From positions 62,001 to 126,000 of the forward strand of contig NZ_AHOO02000009.1 of NCBI RefSeq assembly GCF_000244755.1: a DNA stretch of 64,000 bases, written 5' to 3'. Shown in pieces: positions 54,972 to 61,995 of this stretch (its first letter is position 1; each line of letters begins with the position of its first letter). The notes under the pieces are model-generated. The model made no database searches. It worked only from the letters and a program-made list of their open reading frames with translations, and had not been told where the DNA came from. The translations under genes and the position numbers were made by a program. This DNA comes from Leptospira licerasiae serovar Varillal str. VAR 010. GTDB lineage: Bacteria > Spirochaetota > Leptospiria > Leptospirales > Leptospiraceae.

Positions 54972-55265
54972 TACAAATAGGGCGTTCTGCCCTTTCCTTA
55001 AACGTCCAAATTTATAAGATATTACAAAAATCATAAATATCTTTACGACTTTCTAATGGAATTAGAATCTTCGTTATAACCGGATGAGAAAAAAATCATT
55101 CTAAAAAGTCCAACCCCGTTGTTGGAGCTCCAACAAATCGGGAAATTTACTAGAGATCGCGCACGTTGGAACTCCTACATCGCTGATCCATAGGATAAAG
55201 AGACCTTTTAGAACGTCCGGATACACAAAATATAAAAATGATACAGTTAGTACTAGAGGTCCGAG
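54972..55265. other. 294-base intergenic region with hairpin and paired palindromes
   Basis: A small hairpin AGGGC (54979-54983)/GCCCT (54989-54993), followed by TTTCCTT, may end the cheD operon. An AT-rich stretch follows, then the palindrome pair at 55119-55178. The integrase ribosome site AGAGGT lies about six bases before the ATG at 55266. No RNA gene or credible ORF is seen. Confidence 0.5.
55119..55178. repeat. Paired palindromes upstream of the tyrosine recombinase
   Basis: TTGTTGGAGCTCCAACAA (55119-55136) is a perfect 18-bp palindrome, and GTTGGAACTCCTAC (55165-55178) is an imperfect one, with centres 44 bases apart. This is the same paired arrangement as at 174-220. The pair is about 90 bases upstream of the recombinase start, where it could be a recombination site, an operator, or an unrelated repeat. 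Confidence 0.6.
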
Positions 55266-56159
55266 ATGATAGATACGGAGGTCCCGAAGAAGAATAAGTC
55301 TTCCTTCGAGAAACTAGTAAAGGTAATTCGGCAAAGGAATTATAAAAAGGCAACCGAATACACTTACCTAAGATATAATTTGGACTTTCTTTTGTTCGCG
55401 GACAAACCCGCGGAAAAAGTAGTTACAAAGGATATCGAGAAGTACATAGAATATCTGAGGAAGAAGAAGGTTTCCTCTTCCACGATCCAGATAAACATTA
55501 GCTCTTTAAAAATGTTTTTTGAAGAAGTTCTGGATATGAACGTATTCGAAGACTTCAGAAGACCTGCAAGGGAATATAAAACCCCAAAGGTTCTCAGCCA
55601 AAAAGAGATTTCACTCCTTTTGGAGACCGCATCCGAGTCTCCTAGATCGCATCTTCTCTGCGCATTAGCCTATTATGGCGGTTTAAGAGTAGGAGAGATC
55701 ATTCGTTTGAAATGGGGACAATTCGATCTTTCTAAAAAGACGATCAAAGTGGACTCCCCCATCCCAACCCAAAATAGAACCGTTTTGATGGATGGGGAAT
55801 TACAAAAGATCTTGAAAAAGTTCGAAAAGGAAGTCGGCACCGAAAAGTCCTCTTATTTGTTCCCGGGCAAATACCAAGGCACTCATTTGACTTCCAGGAA
55901 TGTAGAACGTTTGGTCGGAGATCTAGCAAAGTATGCAGGGATCAAAGCGCAAGTAACCCTATTCACTCTCAGACATAGCAGAGCGATCCATCAGTTGGCG
56001 GAAGGGAAAAGTTTGGAAGACATAAGGGAATTTTTAGGTCATAAAAGCCTTGCGACCACGGAAAGTTATCTTCCGATCCGCAAGAACCTAAGACCTCAGG
56101 TCAGACAAAAACATATCCAAGACGCTTTAAAGGAAATTAAGAGGAAATACAAGTATTAA
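55266..56159 (+). CDS. Tyrosine recombinase/integrase with altered active site
   Basis: A 297-residue XerC/D-sized recombinase. The N-terminal SAM-like core-binding domain (about 12-95) precedes the catalytic domain. Present are Arg141 (GGLRVGEIIRLKW), Arg236 and His237 (TLRHSRAIH), His259 (FLGHKSLATT) and the nucleophile Tyr268 (ESYLPI). The His of the H-x-x-R box is replaced by Phe233 (LFTLR), and the loop that should carry the catalytic Lys reads SPIPTQNRTV, with no Lys. The gene is monocistronic and ends four bases from the convergent GPH transporter. It could be a diverged Xer-like protein, a remnant, or a recombinase with changed chemistry. Confidence 0.87.
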   Translation: MIDTEVPKKNKSSFEKLVKVIRQRNYKKATEYTYLRYNLDFLLFADKPAEKVVTKDIEKYIEYLRKKKVSSSTIQINISSLKMFFEEVLDMNVFEDFRRPAREYKTPKVLSQKEISLLLETASESPRSHLLCALAYYGGLRVGEIIRLKWGQFDLSKKTIKVDSPIPTQNRTVLMDGELQKILKKFEKEVGTEKSSYLFPGKYQGTHLTSRNVERLVGDLAKYAGIKAQVTLFTLRHSRAIHQLAEGKSLEDIREFLGHKSLATTESYLPIRKNLRPQVRQKHIQDALKEIKRKYKY

Positions 56160-56163
56160 AGAC

Positions 56164-57576
56164 TTATCCGGCCGGTGTGCCGGAACTTCTTCTTTTTTGA
56201 ATATTCTGTTTTCTTGATAGAAGTTCTCGGATCTTTGCGTGAACCTCGGAAGTGAGCCCCATTTTAGTAAAGATCAAAGAAGCAAAGACGAATAGACTTC
56301 CTACTACCGGTCCAAATAGTAGAGTTAATCTCCAGCCTAGTTCGGGGTCTTGAGTCTCGGCACCTGCTTGGTATCCTATCGCTTCCAATAAAAACCCTAA
56401 AAATGCAAACCCGATTGCCCTTATGATCTTGGTCGCCATTTTCCAAAATCCGAAATAGGCCCCTTCTCTTTTCTCTCCCGTAAGAAGTTCGTCGTAGTCC
56501 ACAACATCGGCCACCAACGAATCGAAAAGTAGGATCGACCCTGCAAATATTCCGCCTAAAAATGCCGCAATCAAAGGAGCCTCGTAAGATCCTTGGGGCA
56601 GTATCGGATAAACAACGATAGTCAAAACTCCAAGTAAAAAACTTCCCCAAAACGCAGGACGCTTTTTCCCAAATTTTTTTGCTAAGTATATCCAAAGCGG
56701 AATGGAAATCGTAAGAAAGAATACGAAAGGAAGAAGAATACGTATCACCACTTGTGAATCCTCAAGCAATAATCTTTCTTTATAATACAAAAGTCCTAAA
56801 GAGGAATTCAAGGTCCTTGCGGCAGTCGCGACAACGAACGCCAGAAGTAAGGGCAGAAAATAACGATTTTTTAATATAAATGCTGCGGATTTTAAAAAAG
56901 ACCGAACATTACCTTCCGCAGATCTATGCGTTGTTTCGGATCCTTTATAAGGGAAATCTTTACCTTTCGTAAAAGCATAAGAAAAATATGATACAAGACA
57001 CAATACGACCCAAATACTTGCCGAAGAAAAGCTCCTTGAGCTAAATCCATCTTTGCCAAAAGAGATCCAAATAGCAGGAAGAAGTAAGCCCGACAAAAGG
57101 CCTAAATTGGCAAAAAATAATCTCCAACCGAAAATCCGATTTCTTTCACCTTCCGTAAAACTGATCTCCCCGCCCAGACTAATATGAGGAACTGCGATCA
57201 TGGTCATAAACGTATTCGTGAAAAAGTAAGCAATTACCAGATACAAAAACTTTGATGTTTGGGATCCCAATTCCGGAGGAGTGAAAAGAAAAGTGGCGCC
57301 TAATCCAAGCAAAAATCCTCCGAATAAAATATAAGGCCTTCTTCTTCCGTTCGTAAAACTAGTTCGATCGGAAATATATCCCATAATAGGATCACTGATC
57401 GCGTCCCATAAGATCGCAATCAACATTGCCAAACCGAATAAAGACGGTTTTAATCCGACTGTAGAAACGTAGAAATCCAGAAGATAGATCTGGGCCATGG
57501 TTTCCACCGCAGTGATGCCTACTTCCGCGGAAGCGTAACCTGCCATGGTACTATTCGAAAGTGTCTTTTCTTTCAT
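56164..57576 (-). CDS. GPH/MelB-type MFS sugar transporter
   Basis: A 470-residue, 12-helix transporter of the glycoside-pentoside-hexuronide:cation symporter family. The signature LIAILWDAISDPIMGYISDR includes the two cation-site Asp residues, followed by the cytoplasmic loop GRRRPYILFGG. IPLWIYLAKKFGKKRPAFWG and DSLVADVVDYDELLTGEKRE are the matching second-half motifs. The substrate cannot be told. The eukaryotic-like absence of a PTS IIA tail is normal. It is convergent with the integrase. Confidence 0.9.
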   Translation of the reverse strand: MKEKTLSNSTMAGYASAEVGITAVETMAQIYLLDFYVSTVGLKPSLFGLAMLIAILWDAISDPIMGYISDRTSFTNGRRRPYILFGGFLLGLGATFLFTPPELGSQTSKFLYLVIAYFFTNTFMTMIAVPHISLGGEISFTEGERNRIFGWRLFFANLGLLSGLLLPAIWISFGKDGFSSRSFSSASIWVVLCLVSYFSYAFTKGKDFPYKGSETTHRSAEGNVRSFLKSAAFILKNRYFLPLLLAFVVATAARTLNSSLGLLYYKERLLLEDSQVVIRILLPFVFFLTISIPLWIYLAKKFGKKRPAFWGSFLLGVLTIVVYPILPQGSYEAPLIAAFLGGIFAGSILLFDSLVADVVDYDELLTGEKREGAYFGFWKMATKIIRAIGFAFLGFLLEAIGYQAGAETQDPELGWRLTLLFGPVVGSLFVFASLIFTKMGLTSEVHAKIRELLSRKQNIQKRRSSGTPAG

Positions 57577-57608
57577 AGAACGGGGAGTATGTTTCCTGAT
57601 TTTTTGCC

Positions 57609-58898
57609 TTAATTGATAAAAGTTTTCCAGACACCTATCAATTTGCCGGAACGGACCAAATGGATCTCCCCCATCTCTGCCATTACCTTTTCACTTTGAG
57701 TGGGTCTGAAAAATACATGATCGTCAGGCTCTAAAGACGTAGCTCTAGAGCCGTTTAATATACTTTGGTTGGTGCTTATACCGAATAAAGAATTGTCTTC
57801 GAGTCCTTTAGGAGATTCCTTTTTAGCGGAAAAAGCTCCTCCATAAATAAAATAAGTTAGCTCTTGGTTTGGATTCCAGATAGGGAATAGAAAGGATAAA
57901 GATTCCAAAAATGGGATTTGGGTCCCTTCTAATTGTTTTAAGACAGGTGTTGCGATATATACTGCAGGACTATGTTCTTCCAGACTTTCCACATCAAAGT
58001 CGGTTGGTTTCACCAAGGCAGAACCCAAGGACACATCGTTGACTACGCCCGGATTCTTTTGATAGAAACTGTATGTTTTACTTCCCCCTCCATTAAATAC
58101 CAATTCCTTTCGGAATAAATTCGGGAATTTTTCTTTTCCTAGTTTTATGAAATCTGAATATTTCTCTAAGGAATTTTGAAGAGAACTTTCCATAGCGGAA
58201 ATCTTATCTCCAAAGATCACCGGCACGGAAGCGACATGAGGTTCGTATCCCATATATCCGGAAAGTTCTAGATTTTTAGGATTTGTATGTAGGAGTTCCA
58301 ACACGGCAAGAGAGCCCTCCGGTTTAGAAAATCCACCTCTATGCAATCCTATATCGATCTCTAAATTCAGTCTTAATTTTAGCTCCTTCTGCTTTGCAAA
58401 TTCTAAGTATTGTTTGGCACGATCGGAAGTATCCACTAACCATTGTACATTTTGAAAATTCTCTTTTTTGGTCTTGGAGTATATATTCTCCAAAGCGGCG
58501 ATAGGCATCGGCTTTCCCAAAAGAATATCGAATTTTTGGAATTCCGGGTCGTTCAATAACATAACGATGTCTCCGGAATGAAATACCATCAGCCTTTTAG
58601 AACCGGTAGCATCTACGATATACTTGAGTAGATCTATGGAAGGGAGAGACTTTACTACCACTCTATATGATAAAGGAGGTTTGATCTTTTGTTTCAAAAG
58701 TTTTAGATTAGAATCCAAACGATCTAAGTCTATAAGCACGATCGGTTTTCCGGGACCATGTTGTTTCAACTCTGCATTCAAACTTTTAAAATAAGAAGTA
58801 TAAGCAGCTCCGTTATCTTTCGGTTTTATAAAAACGATGAGTAAAAGTGCGACCGCAAAAATCCAAAGTAATCCGTGATTAGACCCTTTTCTATACAT
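57609..58898 (-). CDS. Membrane-anchored DSD1-like PLP enzyme (alanine racemase fold)
   Basis: A 429-residue protein with one N-terminal helix (HGLLWIFAVALLLIVFI) then a PLP-dependent alanine-racemase N-terminal barrel: PIVLIDLDRLDSNLKLLKQK and the Schiff-base Lys83 in YRVVVKSLPS. The C-terminal domain resembles the metal-dependent D-threonine aldolase/D-serine dehydratase group (DSD1), ending with PDDHVFFRPTQSE, which supplies the His of the metal site. Family members are usually cytosolic; a signal-anchor here would place the enzyme in the periplasm. The substrate is unknown. It contains one palindrome of the dispersed family at 58308-58323. Confidence 0.8.
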   Translation of the reverse strand: MYRKGSNHGLLWIFAVALLLIVFIKPKDNGAAYTSYFKSLNAELKQHGPGKPIVLIDLDRLDSNLKLLKQKIKPPLSYRVVVKSLPSIDLLKYIVDATGSKRLMVFHSGDIVMLLNDPEFQKFDILLGKPMPIAALENIYSKTKKENFQNVQWLVDTSDRAKQYLEFAKQKELKLRLNLEIDIGLHRGGFSKPEGSLAVLELLHTNPKNLELSGYMGYEPHVASVPVIFGDKISAMESSLQNSLEKYSDFIKLGKEKFPNLFRKELVFNGGGSKTYSFYQKNPGVVNDVSLGSALVKPTDFDVESLEEHSPAVYIATPVLKQLEGTQIPFLESLSFLFPIWNPNQELTYFIYGGAFSAKKESPKGLEDNSLFGISTNQSILNGSRATSLEPDDHVFFRPTQSEKVMAEMGEIHLVRSGKLIGVWKTFIN

Positions 58899-58945
58899 CC
58901 TAGATGTTCCTCCGAAAAAACCAGATCGGACTTTGAGATATTAGA

Positions 58946-59566
58946 CTATTCCGGCAAACGGAATTTAGGAAGAGAAAGATTAAATCGCACTGCGATCATT
59001 CGGACCAGTATCACGAGCAGAGCCGAAACTGTCGTATTTAAACTTCCGTTCACTTCATATCGGTCCAATACGATATACAAGATCGCACCTGCCAAACATG
59101 CAGTGGCATAAATTTCTCTTCGGAAAATCATCGGAACTTCGTTGATTAGAGTATCTCGGATCACTCCTCCGAATACCGCGGATACCATTCCTAAGATGGC
59201 GGCCGCAAACGGATTTACTCCGCTGAGTAAAGAGATCCTGGTTCCGATAACCGTATAGATCCCGATCCCGACCGTGTCGAAAAAAAAGATCCCGGTTTTC
59301 ATTCGGATCAAGAATCTGGGAAATATAAATGTGATCGCAAAACCTAGAAAGATCGCCCAGAGAACGTTCGAATCGGAAACCCAAGAGACCGGATAGTTTC
59401 CAAGAGTGATATCTCTTAACGTTCCACCGCCTATTGCAGTGATAAATCCTGTAAAAAATACGCTAAATGCGTCTGCATGGTAGGTCTTTTTTTCCGCAGC
59501 GGCCAAGGCTCCGGACACCGCGAACACGGTAACCCCGGCCAAATTGAAAAAATAAGATAGATCCAC
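58946..59566 (-). CDS. TRIC-family (UPF0126/YadS) membrane channel protein
   Basis: A 206-residue protein built of two three-helix repeats. The first repeat has FAVSGALAAAEKK and GGGTLRDITLGNYP, the second VSAVFGGVIRDTLINEVP. The G-G-x-x-R-D motif is conserved in the prokaryotic trimeric intracellular cation channel (TRIC) family. The start is GTG one base after the stop of the SDR gene, so the two are likely one transcript. Confidence 0.92.
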   Translation of the reverse strand: MDLSYFFNLAGVTVFAVSGALAAAEKKTYHADAFSVFFTGFITAIGGGTLRDITLGNYPVSWVSDSNVLWAIFLGFAITFIFPRFLIRMKTGIFFFDTVGIGIYTVIGTRISLLSGVNPFAAAILGMVSAVFGGVIRDTLINEVPMIFRREIYATACLAGAILYIVLDRYEVNGSLNTTVSALLVILVRMIAVRFNLSLPKFRLPE

Positions 59567-59567
59567 C

Positions 59568-60374
59568 TTAATTCTTTTTGTAAATCATTTGTTTTTTCTT
59601 TCCCTTACCCATGAGAGAAGGACTGAGTAACGCATTCAAACCAGGAAGGAAACTTCCTACCTTAGCCAAAAATCCTCTGGAACCGGGGATCAGAACTTCC
59701 ATAGGTTTATTCGGAATAACTTTGTTGAATATAATATCAGTCACTTCTTCGGTTTTAAGATACCTATTTCCGGAGAATGTCATGGATGCTTCTTCATAAT
59801 CCTTTTGCAGATCAAGCATCGGAGTCTGGATCGCATCGGGACATACAACGCTTACGAATACTTTTTTAGGCCTTAACTCTTGTGCAACCGCAAGTGAGAA
59901 TCCTCTGACTGCAAACTTTGATGTAGAATAAAGAGATATTCCGGGAATAGGGGCCACGCCGGCCAAAGATGCAATATTTATAATATGACCTCCTCCTTGT
60001 TTGATCATTCGGATAGAAGCTTCTCTGGTTCCGTACATCAGACCCTTAGCATTGATATCCATATGCCTGTCGATATCCTTAGGACTTACGTTTTCAATGT
60101 ATCCGGGAAGAAGATACCCTGCAACATTCATTAGAATGTCTAGTTTGCCCCATTTTTTATAAGCGAGATCCATTACCTTCTTCCATTCGGAAGCCGAAGT
60201 CACATCTAACTTCGAAGTTAAAACTCTGTTCTTATCGAATTTTTGTTTAGTAACGTAATCTTTTAGAGCTTTTTCATTCAGATTGGTGAGAAGTATATTA
60301 TGACCTAATGAATAGGCTTTCTCCACCAGATTTTTACCTAAACCGCCGCTTGCACCGGTGATGAGTATATTCAT
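59568..60374 (-). CDS. Short-chain dehydrogenase/reductase
   Basis: A 268-residue classical SDR. The cofactor motif is ILITGASGGLGKNLVEKA, the structural VAGYLLPG (N-A-G type) follows, and the catalytic set is the Ser of INIASLAGVAP and the Tyr/Lys of YSTSKFAVRGFSLAVA. The Asn in LTNLNEKALKDY rather than Asp after strand 2 leaves NAD or NADP preference open. The C-terminal tail (LSPSLMGKGKKKQ) is basic, as in membrane-associated SDRs such as retinol/fatty-alcohol enzymes. Substrate unknown. Confidence 0.92.
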   Translation of the reverse strand: MNILITGASGGLGKNLVEKAYSLGHNILLTNLNEKALKDYVTKQKFDKNRVLTSKLDVTSASEWKKVMDLAYKKWGKLDILMNVAGYLLPGYIENVSPKDIDRHMDINAKGLMYGTREASIRMIKQGGGHIINIASLAGVAPIPGISLYSTSKFAVRGFSLAVAQELRPKKVFVSVVCPDAIQTPMLDLQKDYEEASMTFSGNRYLKTEEVTDIIFNKVIPNKPMEVLIPGSRGFLAKVGSFLPGLNALLSPSLMGKGKKKQMIYKKN

Positions 60375-60383
60375 GTATATTTC

Positions 60384-61490
60384 CTAATGGGTAACTATAT
60401 TACCGAATTCTAATTGTCCAAACGAGAAGGTAGGGCTTGTACCTGGAAAAAGCCAGAACCCGCTCATTTCAGAAGAAGGCATTACATTATAAAATTCAGG
60501 GTTCCGCAAAGAAGGACCTGCTATCTCTTTTTCTAATACCATAGAGATATACTGATCAAGACCTAACTCTAAAGTATTTCCATTTAAGATCACTTCCATT
60601 CCGGTGTTTTTAGCATATTTACGCACTCCAGGAATACTAGATTTGAGTGGATTATAATTATCTGCACTCACACCATTTTCACTAGTCACAAAAATCCCTT
60701 CCGGAGTATTCGCGACCAAGCTGTGATTTCCATATGTATGTCCTGGAGTTCTGATCAAAGCGACTCCTCCACCCAATTCCATATCCGAATCCAAAAGAAC
60801 GACACGATCCATGGAGATCCCGCCGGAGCCGTTTGGACAATACCAATCGGATTGAGGAGGGAGAAGTCCTTGTATAGAATTCCATTCTTCTTTCATTACC
60901 AATAATTTAGCATTTGGAAAATATCCTGGCTGGCCATTCGCGCCCAACCATTTACGCAGATCCTGAGTATGCAAATGATCGAAAGAAATATAATCCACCT
61001 TCTCCGGAGGGAGTCCTACTTTCTTAAGACATTCCTCTACTGTATTCAAAGTAGGAGCCATGATCTTTCTTCCGATATTTTGAAAAGGTCCGAAACTTTG
61101 GGAAAGCCTTTTAAAAAACGGTGTTTCTGCGTTTGCATCCACATCGGACGGGGAGAATAACAAAGTTTTGATCCCTTCCGATGTTTTATACTGGATGATG
61201 AATAGTCGATTGATGATGTGTAGAAATGGTGTAGGAAGACTAAACGCATTTAACAAAGCATACTTTGTAGGATAAGGCACACGGACCAGATCAAAGGATT
61301 TATAATATACTATCTGCGGCCCAGATAAAAATTTATCTCTGAACCTCCTTGCTCTTTTACGAACATCTTCCAAACGATCTACCGGAGCAGGAAGACTGCG
61401 AGAGCCTAAAAAATCTTTGATCGGCTTGAGACTAGTATCTTTTTTAGAAGACGGTTTTTTGACTGACTTGGAAACGTTTGCCTTTGCCAT
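60384..61490 (-). CDS. Metallo-beta-lactamase-fold hydrolase
   Basis: A 368-residue protein with a basic N-terminal tail and an MBL-fold domain. The metal motif is H172-L-H174-T-Q-D177 in ISFDHLHTQDLRKWL, and the next ligand is His251 in LIRTPGHTYGNHSL. The following acidic ligand position may be the Glu in VTSENGVSADNYN. NIFVTSENG-type loops and a long inserted segment before the HxHxxD motif differ from glyoxalase II. Function unknown, perhaps a lactone, ester or thioester hydrolase. It sits nine bases upstream of the SDR gene. Confidence 0.82.
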   Translation of the reverse strand: MAKANVSKSVKKPSSKKDTSLKPIKDFLGSRSLPAPVDRLEDVRKRARRFRDKFLSGPQIVYYKSFDLVRVPYPTKYALLNAFSLPTPFLHIINRLFIIQYKTSEGIKTLLFSPSDVDANAETPFFKRLSQSFGPFQNIGRKIMAPTLNTVEECLKKVGLPPEKVDYISFDHLHTQDLRKWLGANGQPGYFPNAKLLVMKEEWNSIQGLLPPQSDWYCPNGSGGISMDRVVLLDSDMELGGGVALIRTPGHTYGNHSLVANTPEGIFVTSENGVSADNYNPLKSSIPGVRKYAKNTGMEVILNGNTLELGLDQYISMVLEKEIAGPSLRNPEFYNVMPSSEMSGFWLFPGTSPTFSFGQLEFGNIVTH

Positions 61491-61517
61491 AAGTTCATCC
61501 CTTCACTATATTTATGC

Positions 61518-61543
61518 TCCCATTCTCAAAAACGAAAATGGGA
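61518..61543. other. Small inverted repeat between two minus-strand genes
   Basis: TCCCATT (61518-61524) pairs with AATGGGA (61537-61543) over a 12-base loop. It lies between the stop of the 61575 gene and the start of the MBL gene. It may be a weak terminator or leader structure. Confidence 0.3.
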
Positions 61544-61574
61544 ATTTTATTTGATAAAACTTTTTTATAAAAAT

Positions 61575-61943
61575 TTAAAACGGTTTGTACAAAGCCAAAT
61601 AAGCGGAGAATGTACCAAGCACCGGAAGGCCGAACCAAAGTATTTTTGCAAACTCTGGCTTTTTGTAATAAGCAGTCAATAATCCGCCAAAGATCAACCA
61701 GATCACGATCTTAGCGATCACCCAACCCGGAAAACTGGTCAACAGCCCTATCCTTGCAAGCATCCCGAAACCGCCCAAAAGTATGAGGGTCATACCTATT
61801 CCATGAGCCGAAGCGATCAGTTTTTTGGGAGCGTTCTCTTTTGTTCCCCCGCCTAAAACGTGAAGCGCTAGACCACCGTACGCGGAGAATAAGAATAAAA
61901 TACCAAGGATATGAATGAGTTTGTACACCGGATAAGAAATCAT
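61575..61943 (-). CDS. Small four-helix membrane protein
   Basis: A 122-residue protein with four transmembrane helices (YKLIHILGILFLFSAYGGLA, then ASAHGIGMTLILLGGFGMLA, IAKIVIWLIFGGLLTAY and ILWFGLPVLGTFSAYLALY). The arrangement of His in helices 1 and 2 (KLIHILG, SAHGIGM) resembles SirB/CopD-like small membrane proteins. No firm family. It stands alone between the cyclase and the MBL gene, both on the same strand. Confidence 0.65.
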   Translation of the reverse strand: MISYPVYKLIHILGILFLFSAYGGLALHVLGGGTKENAPKKLIASAHGIGMTLILLGGFGMLARIGLLTSFPGWVIAKIVIWLIFGGLLTAYYKKPEFAKILWFGLPVLGTFSAYLALYKPF

Positions 61944-61995
61944 AGGTGATCATTCTTAAGATCCTTCGGTCTTATGGGAAGCGAAAAACGATTAT

